In this document: piece after piece, positions 7,665 through 17,059 of the stretch
Layout of the letters: the number at the start of each line of letters is the position of its first letter
Position numbering within the stretch: the first letter of the stretch is position 1
NCBI GenBank assembly: GCA_963782465.1
Contig: CAWAJR010000002.1
Location: 124,001-188,000 of the forward strand
Direction of reading: 5' to 3'
Length of the DNA stretch: 64,000 nt
Source: JAODBJ01 sp963782465
GTDB lineage: Bacteria; Actinomycetota; Acidimicrobiia; IMCC26256; PALSA-610
Notes under the pieces: model-generated
What the model saw: the letters and a program-made list of their open reading frames with translations, nothing else
Database searches by the model: none
What the model was told of the DNA's origin: nothing
Program-made: the position numbers and the translations under genes

Positions 7665-9131
7665 TCAGCACCCGACCAGCGGTTGCGGCTTGACCCCCGC
7701 AACCTGGCCGGGGTTCGCCTTGGGGCCGCTGGCCGCCGATGTGGGGGTCGTGGGCGCCGGTGCCGTCGTCGGCGACGCGCTGGTCGGGGTGCTCACCTGC
7801 TGGAAGTCGCGGCCGAGCACGACGGTCACGTCGGAGCCGGCGACATTGCCGCCGGAAACCAGCTTGCCGACCCCGAGGTAGGCCGCGACGAGCTGGGCCT
7901 GGTGCTGGGCGCCGCTCGCGTACCGCACTTCCGTGGTCGCGTAGTCCGACCGGTCGGCGTCGGCGGGCGCGCCGGCCGAACGAAAGCCTCGGGCGGTGAG
8001 GGCCTGCAGCGTGGCGCCGGCGCGTCCCGCGACACCGGAACCGTTGAGCACCTTCACGCTCACCTGGCTCGGCGTGACGCCTTTCGGGACCGTCGGTGTG
8101 GTCGTCGTGGTCGTCGTCGAGAAGGTCCGCAGCGCCTGGAGCACCGGCGCCGCCTTCGCGGTGTCGACCGAAAGCGTCGCGTTGTCACTGTTCACCGTCG
8201 TCGGCAACGTGAGCATCTGCGTGACGGTCGGATCGGTGTTGCGCAGGGCGCCGGCCAGTCCGAGCATGTCGGAGAGCCCGAGCCCCTTGTCGCGCACGAG
8301 GCTCGCGAATGCCTTCTTCAGGATGTTGTCGGCCTTCAACGGGTGTCGTGCCGCGGTGGAGATCGCGACCTGCGCGAGCGACCGAATGAAGTACTGCTGT
8401 CGTTGGATGCGGCCGAGGTCGGAGTACGGGTCTTCGTGCCACGAGTCGGTTGCACTCGTCTTGTACTGGTAGTGGCGCGAGCGAACGTACGCGAGCGCCT
8501 CGTTCCCGTTGAGGTGGTAGCAACCGGGCAGCGCGATCGAGAGGCCCGTATAGGTGTCGCGAGCCGGTGTCGTGAAGTAGATCGGCACGCTCCCGATCGC
8601 GTTCACGAGGTTCCGGAAGCCCTCGAAGTCGACTTCGAGATAGTGGTTGATCGGGACGTCGAAGTCTTGCTCGATCGTCTCGATGATGCGCTGCGGCCCG
8701 TAGTTGAACGCGCCGTTGATGCGGGTCCGTCCCAATCCCGGGACGTTCACGATGAGATCGCGCGGGAACGACACCAGCATGCCCGAATGGGTGCGTGGGT
8801 CGATGTGCGCAACCATGATCGTGTCGGAGCGCTGCCCGGTCTCCACGTTCGGGCTCCCGAACTGTTGCTGGTCGATGGCGCTCTTCGCGAACGACCGCGT
8901 ATCGGACCCGATGATCAGGAAGTTCGCCGGCTTCCCCTTGGGTGCCTTCGCGAAGACGCTCTGGTCGATGTTCGCCGTCGTGACCCGGTCCCAGGCGTTG
9001 TTGGTGAACCAATACGCCCCGGCGACGCCCCCGGCGCCGAGCGAGATGCACAGCACCAGCGCGACGACCAACCGGCTCCAGAACGCGTGCATCGACACGG
9101 CAAACGAACGGTGCAACCGCCGAGTTCCCAT
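7665..9131 (-). CDS. LytR-CpsA-Psr family glycopolymer transferase with LytR_C domain (intact active site)
   Basis: A 488-residue wall protein: basic cytoplasmic N-terminus, one transmembrane helix at about residues 20-41, an LCP domain at about 68-260, a LytR_C/CapL-like domain at about 355-440 (VSVKVLNGSGVAG) and a Thr/Pro/Ala-rich tail. All expected phosphate- and metal-binding residues are visible: IIGSDTR, RSDTIMV (R101, D103), SFPRD (R124, D125), YVRSRH (R217, R219) and RIQRQQ. LCP enzymes move polyprenyl-linked glycopolymers onto peptidoglycan. Its ATG directly follows the TGA of a paralogue, and sugar-nucleotide genes follow. It probably attaches the polymer made by this operon. Confidence 0.9.
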   Translation of the reverse strand: MGTRRLHRSFAVSMHAFWSRLVVALVLCISLGAGGVAGAYWFTNNAWDRVTTANIDQSVFAKAPKGKPANFLIIGSDTRSFAKSAIDQQQFGSPNVETGQRSDTIMVAHIDPRTHSGMLVSFPRDLIVNVPGLGRTRINGAFNYGPQRIIETIEQDFDVPINHYLEVDFEGFRNLVNAIGSVPIYFTTPARDTYTGLSIALPGCYHLNGNEALAYVRSRHYQYKTSATDSWHEDPYSDLGRIQRQQYFIRSLAQVAISTAARHPLKADNILKKAFASLVRDKGLGLSDMLGLAGALRNTDPTVTQMLTLPTTVNSDNATLSVDTAKAAPVLQALRTFSTTTTTTTPTVPKGVTPSQVSVKVLNGSGVAGRAGATLQALTARGFRSAGAPADADRSDYATTEVRYASGAQHQAQLVAAYLGVGKLVSGGNVAGSDVTVVLGRDFQQVSTPTSASPTTAPAPTTPTSAASGPKANPGQVAGVKPQPLVGC

Positions 9132-10535
9132 TCAGCACCCCACGACGGGCTGGGCCTTCGCGCCGGGGCTCGGCCCGGGAAGGGTGGTGGTCGTGGTCGT
9201 GCCGAAGACCTTCGGCGCGGTCGTGGTCGTGGTCGGGGGGGCGGTCGTCGGCACGGTGACCCGCTCGAAGTCGGAACCGAGCACGACGGTGACGTCGACG
9301 CCCGGGTCACTCGCGCCGGCGACCAACTTGCCGACGCCGAGGTACGCGGCGACCAATTGCGCCTTGTGCAGCGCGCCGCGCGCGTAGCGCACTTCCGTCT
9401 GGTTGTAGTCGGACCGATCGGCGTTGCCGGGTTGGTCGACCTTCTTGAACCCGGTGAACTGCAACGCCGCCATCGTCGCCTTCGCCAGGCCTTGCGCCGT
9501 CGTCCCGTTCAAGACTTTGACGGTCACTTGCTTCGGCACAACGTCTTTGGGCACGGGCAGCGGTTTCGGCTTCGGGCCGAAGTAGCGCAGGGGGGCGAAC
9601 ACGGCTGCCGCGCCCGCCTGGTCGACGAGCAGGAGGTTCTGGCCGGGAACCTTGCTCCGCTTCGTCGGCACCGTGAGCATCCGCACGCTCGCCGGTTCGG
9701 CCGAACGAAATGCCGCGGCGAGCGCGCGCACGTCTGACAAGCCGAGGCCCTTGTCCTTACGCAACGTGGCGAACCCGTGGTCGAGGATGCCGTCGGCCCG
9801 CAGCGGGTGCTCGGCGGCCGCGTCGATCGCGATCCGCGCGAGCGACCGCATGAAGTACTGCTGGCGCAACAACATCCCCAGGTCGGCGTTCGGGTCCTTC
9901 TTCCACTTCCCGCTCGAAGCATCGCGGTATTCGTACGTGGCGGAACGCGCGTACGCGACCACGTCGTCGCCGTTGAAGTGGTAACAGCCGGGTAACCGGA
10001 TCGACAGACCGCTTTCCTGGTCGCGGGCGGGGGCCGCGAAGTACACGGGGATCGTGCCGATCGCGTTCACCAGATTGCGAAGCGAAGCGATGTCGACTTC
10101 GAGATAGTGGTGAATCGGGATCTCGAAATTCTGCTTCAGCGTTTCGACGACTTTTGCCGGGCCGTCGCTGAACGCCGAACCGAGCGCCTTCGTCCCGCGC
10201 CCCGGGACATTCACCGACAGCTCACTCGAGAACGACACGAGCACCACACGTCCGGACGCCGGGTCGAGATGCGCGACCATGATCGCGTCGGCGGCCGGCG
10301 AGGTGTCGCCCGCCGACGTGTCGGCCGCGACGATGAGATAGTTCGAAGGTTTGCCCTTCTGGGGCGCGGCCAGCGTGTCGGATGGGATGTTGGCCACGAC
10401 CACCTGGTCCCATTTGTTGTTGGCGAACCAGTACGCAGCGCCGATCCCGCCCGCCATCAAGACGACGCAGCTCATGAAAGCGGCCGCAAAACGCCCGAGG
10501 AAACGACGAGTGGCGGAGTCGCGACGCCGGGGCAC
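9132..10535 (-). CDS. LytR-CpsA-Psr family paralogue with degenerate active site
   Basis: A 467-residue paralogue with the same layout as its neighbour (transmembrane helix at about residues 15-37, LCP domain, LytR_C domain, Thr-rich tail) and long blocks of near identity, so the pair arose by tandem duplication. Key residues have changed: GSDTR is VAADTS, RSDTIMV is AADAIMV (Arg lost, Asp kept), SFPRD is SFSSE (Arg and Asp lost), RINGAF is KALGSAF, and the second Arg of YVRSRH is Ala. Arginines known to bind the pyrophosphate in LCP structures are thus missing, and a catalytic role is doubtful; a regulatory or polymer-binding partner is more likely. The start is GTG, heading the operon. Confidence 0.87.
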   Translation of the reverse strand: MPRRRDSATRRFLGRFAAAFMSCVVLMAGGIGAAYWFANNKWDQVVVANIPSDTLAAPQKGKPSNYLIVAADTSAGDTSPAADAIMVAHLDPASGRVVLVSFSSELSVNVPGRGTKALGSAFSDGPAKVVETLKQNFEIPIHHYLEVDIASLRNLVNAIGTIPVYFAAPARDQESGLSIRLPGCYHFNGDDVVAYARSATYEYRDASSGKWKKDPNADLGMLLRQQYFMRSLARIAIDAAAEHPLRADGILDHGFATLRKDKGLGLSDVRALAAAFRSAEPASVRMLTVPTKRSKVPGQNLLLVDQAGAAAVFAPLRYFGPKPKPLPVPKDVVPKQVTVKVLNGTTAQGLAKATMAALQFTGFKKVDQPGNADRSDYNQTEVRYARGALHKAQLVAAYLGVGKLVAGASDPGVDVTVVLGSDFERVTVPTTAPPTTTTTAPKVFGTTTTTTLPGPSPGAKAQPVVGC

Positions 10536-10657
10536 GGTTGCGCAAGGCTACTGGCCGCCGGCACACGAATCGCGGCGCGGTGGTTGAAGGGCGTTGAATC
10601 GGTGAACAACGACCTGCGTACCGTCTTTCACACCGTTGCACGACACGGGGCGGAGCG

Positions 10658-11628
10658 ATGGCCGGGGGGAAAACTCGCGCGGCGCTGGCTGCCGTCCTTT
10701 GCCTGACCGTCGCGGCGGCCGGCTGTGGCCAACCGGCGCGATCGCGCCGCCGTCGTTCCCCGGCAACCCGTGTCTCGGTCGAGGTCGCCGGGCCTTCGTC
10801 GAGCGCGACCCCGACAGCCCGGCCGGCCCCGCGCGCCCGAGCGGGCGACGCGCCCGCGCCGTTGCTCCTCCGGCGCGCTGCTTCGACGAACGCGCCGCTG
10901 CGGGCGGGCTACATCGGGGATTCGGTCGCCTTCAGCCTGGTCCCGACGATGCGCAGCTCGGCGCGCGAGCTCATCAGCCGCTACCACCTCCCCCTTGACG
11001 CGGGGCACATCGCGGGTTTCGTGGGGCCGGGCTTCGGGCTGACCGCCGACGTTCCCGGGCACAACGACGTCGGGCCGACGCCACCGGCGGCATCGTTCGC
11101 GCATTGGCGGGACGGCGTCGCCCGCATCGTGCGCGACGAGAACCCGGACTTCGTCGTCGTCGTCCTCGGCGTGTGGGACACGATCGAACGCGATCCCGGC
11201 GGCCGCGCGCTGCGACCCGGGACGGCGGCCTGGAGGTCGTGGTACCTCGGCATCGCCGACCGGTTCGTCCGCACGCTCACGTCACGCGGCGCCGATGTCA
11301 TCTGGGTCGTGATGCCTTGCGTCGGGCGACCCGACGTGAACCGGCGACTCGGCATCGTGAACGCGGTGCTGCGCCAAACCGCGGCGGTCGCGCCGGGCCG
11401 GGTCGCGTTCGTGCCCCTCTCGAAGGTCGCCTGCCGCGCCGGGCGCCCGATCTACCGGGCGCGCGGCCCTGGGGACCGATCACCTTGCGGCAGGCGGACG
11501 GCGTCCATTTCCGGCCGTTCGAAGCGCCGGTCGTGCTCCGACCGTTCGTCGTGCGCGAGTTCGCGGCGCTGTTCCGGAGGGCGCTTCCTGCGCCGCCGGT
11601 GGTGCGACGTTCTAGCTTTGCCCTGTGA
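10658..11628 (+). CDS. SGNH-hydrolase-like lipoprotein (frameshifted)
   Basis: An exported SGNH/GDSL-type protein. The N-terminus MAGGKTRAALAAVLCLTVAAA then GCGQ looks like a lipoprotein signal with a lipobox Cys near residue 23. GDSVAFSLVP is the nucleophile block and VVLGVWD the third block. After about base 11460 the homologous reading (TLRQADGVHFRPFEAP, containing the DxxH block) continues in the frame one base back and ends at a TGA that overlaps the GTG of the next gene, so the undamaged gene ends at 11628. The break sits at GGCCCTGGGG and fits one missing base. It probably adds or removes an acyl group on an envelope glycan; the substrate is unknown. Confidence 0.72.
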
Positions 11629-12860
11629 CGGCACCCTTCGGCGTGGACGTACCCGCGCTCGTCGCGACGCTGGCACCGCGACCGATCACCGTCATTCGCG
11701 ACGGGCGCTCGATCATCGTCGCGACGGAACCCGACGAGGTCGTGACCGCCCGCGGCGCGGCCACCTTCCCCGTCCTCGACCGTGCCGAACGGGAGGGCTT
11801 CTGGGCCGGCTTCCTCGCCTACGACCTCGGCCGCGCGATCGAGCCGGCCGGGCGGGACGCGGGTGAGTTCGATCCCGAACTGCCCGACGTGGTGCTCGCG
11901 CGCCACGACGCCCGCATCGTGTGCACACCGGGCCGGGCACCGAGCGTGATCGGCGACGGGCCGTCACGCCCGACGCTCGAAGCGGCGCTGCACCGTGCAC
12001 CCACACCCCCGCCGCTCCCGCCGTCGCGCCGGACGCGGTGGCACACGAGCCTGGGCCGGTCCGAGCACGCCGAACGGGTCGAGATCATCAAGGACCTGTT
12101 GCGAGCGGGCGAGTGCTACCAGGTCAACCTCACCCGGCGTTGCACACTCGACGACCATGTCGACCCGGTCGCACTGTTCGCCGCGGTGCACACGCGGCAC
12201 GGTGCCCCACACGAGGCGATGCTCTCGTTCGGGGACGCGGCGTGCGACCGTTCGATCGTGTCGGCCTCACCGGAGTGCTTCCTGCGTGTCCGCGGCGACG
12301 CGGTGGAGACCCGGCCGATCAAGGGCACCGCGGCCGACCCGGCGGTGTTGCGGGCGAGCGCGAAGGACCACGCGGAGAACGTGATGATCGTCGACCTGGC
12401 CCGCAACGACCTGGGGCGGGTGTGCGTGCCCGGATCGATCAACGTGCCGTCACTCTGCGCACTTGAACCGCACCCGGGCCTGCACCATCTCGTGAGCACC
12501 GTGCGCGGCGAGCGGCGCAGCGGTGTGACGTTCGGCGATCTCGTGCGGGCGACATTCCCGCCCGCTTCGATCACCGGCGCGCCGAAACCGCGCGTCATGC
12601 AGATCATCGATGCGCTCGAACCGGTACGGCGGGGTGCGTACTGCGGAGCAATCGGGTGGATCGACGGCAACCGGCGCGCGGCCGAATGGTCGGTCGCGAT
12701 ACGCACGTTCACGCTGACGCCGCACCAGGTGCACTTCGGTGTCGGCGGTGGGATCGTCGCCGATTCGCGGGCCGGTGCCGAATGGGCCGAGACCGAGCTG
12801 AAGGCGGCGCGGCTCCTCGGGCTGTTCGACGCGAACGCACTGGCGGGAGGTCGGGTGTGA
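11625..12860 (+). CDS. pabB: Aminodeoxychorismate synthase component I
   Basis: A 411-residue chorismate-binding enzyme. ECYQVNLTRRC, then ETRPIKGTAAD, SAKDHAENVMIVDLARNDLG, PHPGLHHLVSTV and FPPASITGAPK are all family signatures. The lysine in PIKGT is the nucleophile found in PabB; TrpE has Ala there, so the reaction is chorismate to 4-amino-4-deoxychorismate for folate synthesis. The GTG start overlaps the preceding stop, and its own stop overlaps the pabC start. The N-terminal part is short and no glutaminase (PabA) gene lies nearby; a PabA shared with tryptophan synthesis elsewhere is likely. Confidence 0.9.
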   Translation: MTAPFGVDVPALVATLAPRPITVIRDGRSIIVATEPDEVVTARGAATFPVLDRAEREGFWAGFLAYDLGRAIEPAGRDAGEFDPELPDVVLARHDARIVCTPGRAPSVIGDGPSRPTLEAALHRAPTPPPLPPSRRTRWHTSLGRSEHAERVEIIKDLLRAGECYQVNLTRRCTLDDHVDPVALFAAVHTRHGAPHEAMLSFGDAACDRSIVSASPECFLRVRGDAVETRPIKGTAADPAVLRASAKDHAENVMIVDLARNDLGRVCVPGSINVPSLCALEPHPGLHHLVSTVRGERRSGVTFGDLVRATFPPASITGAPKPRVMQIIDALEPVRRGAYCGAIGWIDGNRRAAEWSVAIRTFTLTPHQVHFGVGGGIVADSRAGAEWAETELKAARLLGLFDANALAGGRV

Positions 12861-13693
12861 TCGTCTGGCTCAACGGGTCGTTGACGGAAGAGGACCACGC
12901 GCGGATCTCACCGCTCGACCACGGCCTGGTCGTCGGCGACGGCGTATTCGAAACGTTGCGCGTCTACGACGGTGCACCGTTCGCGTGGCGGCGTCACTAC
13001 GAACGGCTCGTGCTCTCCGCCACCGGGCTCGGCCTCGCGATCCCGAGCTCCGAAGAACTGCGCCGCGCCGCCGATGCCGTCCTCGGCGCGAACTCGTTGC
13101 GCGAGGCCCGGCTGCGCGTCACGATCACCGGCGGTCCGGCACCGCCCGGGTCGAGCCGCGGCGCCGCCGAGCCGACCGTGTTCGTCATCGCGACGCCGGT
13201 CGGTGGTGTCGCGTCACGGGCCGACGTGGTCATCGTGCCGTGGGCGCGCAACGAGCGCGGCGCGTGCGCAGGCCTGAAGACGATCTCGTACGCCGAGAAC
13301 GTGCGCGCGCTGGCGTTCGCCGAGGCACACGGCGCGCACGAGGCAATGTTCCTCAACACCCGCGACGAACTGTGCGAGGCAACCGGGTCGAACGTGTTCG
13401 TCGCCCGCGACGGCGTCGTGCGCACACCACCGGCCGCGTCGGGCTGCCTGCTCGGCGTTACCCGCGCTTTGCTCATCGAAACCGGCCCGGCGTCGGGTGT
13501 GACCGTCGAGGAAGCCACGCTGACCCGCGGTGATCTCGTCGAGGCCGACGAAGCCTTCCTCTCGTCGACGGTCCGCGAAGTACAACCGATCGCCACTGTC
13601 GACGGCTCGCCACTCGCGGTCGCGCCCGGGCCGCTCACGAAGGCGCTCGCCGCCGCGTTCGACGAGCTCCGCCGCCGCGACCTCGACCCGTAA
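12857..13693 (+). CDS. pabC: Aminodeoxychorismate lyase / class IV aminotransferase
   Basis: A 278-residue fold-type IV PLP enzyme. PLDHGLVVGDGVFETLRVYDG is the conserved N-terminal block (split at the Arg), GLKTISYAENVRA contains the Schiff-base lysine, and EAMFLNTRDELCEATGSNVFV is the cofactor-phosphate block. Overlap with pabB (GTGA) points to aminodeoxychorismate lyase, which releases pyruvate to give p-aminobenzoate. Branched-chain or D-amino-acid aminotransferases share the fold and are the alternative. The GTG start is the one that overlaps the pabB stop; the long upstream extension in this frame lies wholly inside pabB. Confidence 0.88.
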   Translation: MIVWLNGSLTEEDHARISPLDHGLVVGDGVFETLRVYDGAPFAWRRHYERLVLSATGLGLAIPSSEELRRAADAVLGANSLREARLRVTITGGPAPPGSSRGAAEPTVFVIATPVGGVASRADVVIVPWARNERGACAGLKTISYAENVRALAFAEAHGAHEAMFLNTRDELCEATGSNVFVARDGVVRTPPAASGCLLGVTRALLIETGPASGVTVEEATLTRGDLVEADEAFLSSTVREVQPIATVDGSPLAVAPGPLTKALAAAFDELRRRDLDP

Positions 13694-13842
13694 CCCGTAC
13701 CGCCGCGGTACCGATACTCCGCTGGTCGCCGGGGTCGTTGGAGCCCGGGCCACGTTGGGCACAAGACCGGTCGTCGGCTTGCCGGGGTTCGATCGCGGAC
13801 GAACGCTGGGTACAGAGGGCGAGGGGGGTAGGAGGTACGGAC

Positions 13843-14364
13843 ATGAGAACCCGCAGAACAGTCGAAACGGTCGAACCGGCGCAGACCACGACTCCCGCTC
13901 CGGAGGTGTCGACGACGAAGCCGGTCGTTCGGTCGCCGTGGAGCCCCGCACAGATCGTCGCACTCATCATCGGGATCGGTTTTGTCGTGCTCGGGTTCGC
14001 CGCGCTCGCCAAGACCGGGTCGTCGCACCTGTACACACCTCGCGACGTGGTCTGGCATCTCGGCCACAGCCCTCTCCTCGGGTGGGGTGAGGTCGCGTTC
14101 GGCGCGTTGCTCGTGATCACCGGGGTCGTGCCGGGCGGCCTGCGAACGCTGATGGGCCTTCTCGGTGCCGGGAGCCTTGCGCTCGGCATCATCATCGTCG
14201 TCGACGCGGCGACCTACCACCTGCACCGTTGGCTCAACGTCACACACACCAACGGCTGGCTCTACATCGCGTGCGGCGCCGTCCTTCTGCTCGCGGCGAT
14301 GTTCTCGCCCGTCGTCAGCGCGACCCGGCCGGTCGACGTCCGGCAGCAAGCGCCCGTGACGTAG
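13843..14364 (+). CDS. Four-helix membrane protein, function unknown
   Basis: A 173-residue protein. The ATG has a clear AGGAGG site 8 bases upstream, which decides the start. A 40-residue polar Thr/Pro-rich N-terminus is followed by four hydrophobic helices at about residues 42-63, 82-103, 107-128 and 143-162, with histidines between helices (HLGHSP, TYHLHRWLNVTHTNGW). The layout resembles DUF4383-type small membrane proteins, but I cannot assign it firmly. It stands alone between pabC (about 150 bases away) and convergent birA, with a hairpin at the shared 3' end. Confidence 0.75.
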   Translation: MRTRRTVETVEPAQTTTPAPEVSTTKPVVRSPWSPAQIVALIIGIGFVVLGFAALAKTGSSHLYTPRDVVWHLGHSPLLGWGEVAFGALLVITGVVPGGLRTLMGLLGAGSLALGIIIVVDAATYHLHRWLNVTHTNGWLYIACGAVLLLAAMFSPVVSATRPVDVRQQAPVT

Positions 14365-14390
14365 CAAGCGTTGCGCGTGCGGTGAGCTTC

Positions 14391-14424
14391 GGTGCCCCGC
14401 TTCGCGAAGCGAAGGGTGTTACCC
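14391..14424. terminator. Imperfect hairpin between convergent genes
   Basis: An inverted repeat centred on the perfect 14-base palindrome CGCTTCGCGAAGCG, flanked by partly complementary GGTGCCCC and GGGTGTTACC arms. It lies between the stop of the four-helix membrane protein and the stop of birA, and its right edge covers the birA TAA. There is no T tract, so factor-independent termination is only a guess. Confidence 0.45.
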
Positions 14425-15201
14425 GGCGCGGAGGTGCACGACATCGCCGGCCGAGATCACCTCGACGCCACCGCCGTCGAGCGTCACCTCGAGCATCCCG
14501 AGATCGTCGAGGCCCGTGGCCGTCCCGACGAGTGACCGGTCCGGCAGTTCCACCCGCACCCGCCGGCCGAGCGTGGCCGAGCGCGCCGCGCACGCGTCGC
14601 GCAGGGCGCGGCGGGCACTCGGATCGTCGAGCGCGCCGAGCCGCTCGTCGTAGCGGACCAGCCATTCGGCCAGCAGCTCCTCGCGGGTTACCGGCCGGTC
14701 ACTACAGCGGTTGCAGGCGGTCGCGGTGGCGGCCAAGTCGGGCGGGAAGGAAGGCCAATCCACGTTGCAACCCATCCCGACGACCGCAACCCCTCGGCCG
14801 GTGACCGCCTCGGCGAGGAAACCCGCCAGCTTGCGGTCGTCCACGACGAGGTCGTTCGGCCACTTCAGGCGGGCTTCGATGCCCGCGATGGCGTGCAGCG
14901 CGTCGGCCGCCGCGACCGCGGCGGCCGGGACGAGCAGTGACCGGGTTTCGACCGAAACGCCCAGTGGCACGACCACGGAGACGAGCAGCGATGCGCCCGG
15001 TGGCGCGACCCATGCCCGGCCCAGGCGTCCGCGGCCGGCGGTTTGCTCGTCGGCCACGACGACCAGCCCGGCCGCCGCCTGCTCGGCCGCGTAACGATTG
15101 GTCGAGTCGAGCTGTCGGAACCACTCGACCGGCCCGAAACGGGTGCCTCGCAGCTTCGTTCCCAGCCCGCGGTCACCGTCGGGCAGGGCGGCGCGAGGCA
15201 T
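14419..15201 (-). CDS. birA: Biotin--[acetyl-CoA-carboxylase] ligase
   Basis: A 260-residue biotin protein ligase. EQTAGRGRLGRAW is the biotinyl-AMP loop, LKWPNDLVVDDRKLAGFL the core catalytic segment, and a C-terminal SH3-like domain follows (GRRVRVELPDRSLVGTATGL). There is no N-terminal DNA-binding domain, so it is a group I ligase without repressor activity. It is divergent from the biotin-carrying acyl-CoA carboxylase alpha subunit, with a 57-base gap, and that protein is its obvious substrate through the EAMKMEN lysine. The ATG chosen places the GTRFGPVEWFRQLDSTN segment about 20 residues in, as in homologues. Confidence 0.92.
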   Translation of the reverse strand: MPRAALPDGDRGLGTKLRGTRFGPVEWFRQLDSTNRYAAEQAAAGLVVVADEQTAGRGRLGRAWVAPPGASLLVSVVVPLGVSVETRSLLVPAAAVAAADALHAIAGIEARLKWPNDLVVDDRKLAGFLAEAVTGRGVAVVGMGCNVDWPSFPPDLAATATACNRCSDRPVTREELLAEWLVRYDERLGALDDPSARRALRDACAARSATLGRRVRVELPDRSLVGTATGLDDLGMLEVTLDGGGVEVISAGDVVHLRAG

Positions 15202-15258
15202 GATCCGTAGGATACGAGCCGGTCCCCGCCGTCGCCCCGCTGCCCTGAAAGGTCGCCC

Positions 15259-17037
15259 GTGTTTGCCAAGGTCTTGATCGCGAACCGCGGTGAGATCGCG
15301 ATCCGTGTGATGCGAACTTGCCGTGAGCTCGGCATCCCGACGGTCGCGGTGTACTCCGAGCTCGACCGTGATGCCGCTCACGTTCGCTACGCCGACGAGG
15401 CCTACGCGCTCGGCGGCCAAACCGCGGCGGAGAGCTACCTCAACACCGACGCCATCCTCGACGCGATCGCCAAGTCGGGAGCCGACGCGGTGCACCCCGG
15501 CTACGGCTTCTTCAGCGAGAACGCCGACTTCGCGCGCCGCCTCACCGACGCGGGCGTCACGTGGATCGGGCCTCCGGCCGAAGCGATCGAAGTGATGGGC
15601 GACAAGATCTCGTCGCGCATCGCCGTCGGGCGCGCCAACGTCCCGTCGGTGCCCGGGACGACAACACCGATCCAGGACGCGAGCGAGGTCCTCGCGTTCG
15701 GTGCCGAGCACGGTTACCCGATCGCGATCAAAGCGGCGTACGGCGGCGGCGGTCGTGGCATGAAGATCGTCCACAGCGCGCAGGACGCGGAAGCCGCGAT
15801 GGAGTCGGCTCAACGCGAGGCGCAGGCGTACTTCGGCCGACCCGAGATCTACATGGAGCGCTACCTCACGCGCCCGCGCCACGTCGAACTACAGGTGTTC
15901 TGCGACAAGCACGGCAACGCGGTGTACATCGGCGACCGCGACTGCTCGACACAGCGGCGCAACCAGAAGCTGATCGAAGAGGCACCTGCGCCGGGCATCC
16001 CCGACGCGACTCGCCGCGCGATGGGCGAGACCGCGATCCAGGCGGCGCGCGCGTGCGGCTACGTCAACGCCGGCACCGTCGAGATGCTCTTCCAGGACGG
16101 CGAGTTCTTCTTCCTCGAGATGAACACGCGCCTCCAGGTGGAGCACTGCGTCACCGAGGAGATCAGCGGCCTCGACCTCGTTGCCGAGCAATTGCGCGTC
16201 GCGTCCGGTGAGCCGCTCTCGATCACCCAGGACGACGTGAAGCTCCTCGGCCACGCGATCGAGTGCCGCATCAACGCCGAAGACGCGACCAGGAACTTCC
16301 TACCGTCGCCGGGCACCCTCGAACGGCTGCGGTTACCCGCGGGCCCGGGCGTGCGGTGGGACGGCGGGTACCAGGAGGGCGACACCGTCTCGCAGTTCTA
16401 CGACAACCTGATCGGCAAGCTCGTGGTGTGGGCACCCGATCGTGACCGGGCCATCGAACGCCTGCTCCGCGCGCTGCGGGAGTTCGAAGCGACCGGCCTG
16501 CACACGACGATCCCCGCCCACATCGCGCTGCTCTCGCACGACGACTTCCGCGCCGTGCGTCACTCCACGAAATGGGTGGAAGACGAAGTCGACCACGCGC
16601 TGTTCAGCGCCGAGGCACCGTCGGCGCCGCCCGCGTCGACCACCGACGGCCATGCTCCGCTCGTCGAGCGCAGCATGCCGGTCGAGGTCGACGGCAAGCG
16701 GTTCACCGTGAAGGTGTGGATGCCCGAGATCACGGCGGTCGCGGCGACCGCGGGCCGGCCCGCGGGCGCGGCACCCGGTCGCCCGAAGCCGGCCAGTTCG
16801 GGCGGCGGGGGCGGCGGAACGGGTAGCGGCACGGTCAACGCACCGATGCAGGGCACGATCGTGAAGGTGCTGGTCGAGGTGGGTGCCACCGTCGAGACCG
16901 GTCAAGCCATCCTCGTGCTCGAAGCGATGAAGATGGAGAACAACATCAACGCCGAGAAGTCGGGCACGGTGAAGGAACTGAAGGTCGCGCCGGGCGATGC
17001 GGTCGGTACCGGCGACCTGCTCGCGGTCATCGAATAG
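15259..17037 (+). CDS. Acyl-CoA carboxylase alpha chain (biotin carboxylase plus biotin carrier domain)
   Basis: A 592-residue AccA3/PccA-type protein. The biotin carboxylase domain covers about residues 1-445: KVLIANRGEIAIRVMR, ATP-grasp AAYGGGGRGMKIV, FLEMNTRLQVEHCVTEE. A Gly-rich linker (about 515-525) leads to the biotin carrier domain with EAMKMENNINAEKSG, where the central Lys carries biotin. It makes carboxybiotin for acetyl- or propionyl-CoA carboxylation. The beta chain is not in the window. The GTG has an AAAGG ribosome-binding site, and the gene is divergent from birA. With the mutase and MeaB genes elsewhere in the window it could feed propionyl-CoA into the methylmalonyl-CoA route. 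Confidence 0.94.
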   Translation: MFAKVLIANRGEIAIRVMRTCRELGIPTVAVYSELDRDAAHVRYADEAYALGGQTAAESYLNTDAILDAIAKSGADAVHPGYGFFSENADFARRLTDAGVTWIGPPAEAIEVMGDKISSRIAVGRANVPSVPGTTTPIQDASEVLAFGAEHGYPIAIKAAYGGGGRGMKIVHSAQDAEAAMESAQREAQAYFGRPEIYMERYLTRPRHVELQVFCDKHGNAVYIGDRDCSTQRRNQKLIEEAPAPGIPDATRRAMGETAIQAARACGYVNAGTVEMLFQDGEFFFLEMNTRLQVEHCVTEEISGLDLVAEQLRVASGEPLSITQDDVKLLGHAIECRINAEDATRNFLPSPGTLERLRLPAGPGVRWDGGYQEGDTVSQFYDNLIGKLVVWAPDRDRAIERLLRALREFEATGLHTTIPAHIALLSHDDFRAVRHSTKWVEDEVDHALFSAEAPSAPPASTTDGHAPLVERSMPVEVDGKRFTVKVWMPEITAVAATAGRPAGAAPGRPKPASSGGGGGGTGSGTVNAPMQGTIVKVLVEVGATVETGQAILVLEAMKMENNINAEKSGTVKELKVAPGDAVGTGDLLAVIE

Positions 17038-17059
17038 CCGGTCCGTAGGCGCGCCGGAG

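Noticed and set aside
7560..9737. A 725-codon plus-strand frame
   Set aside because: It runs antisense through ugd and both LCP genes, whose own motifs are unambiguous. No ribosome-binding site and no domain.
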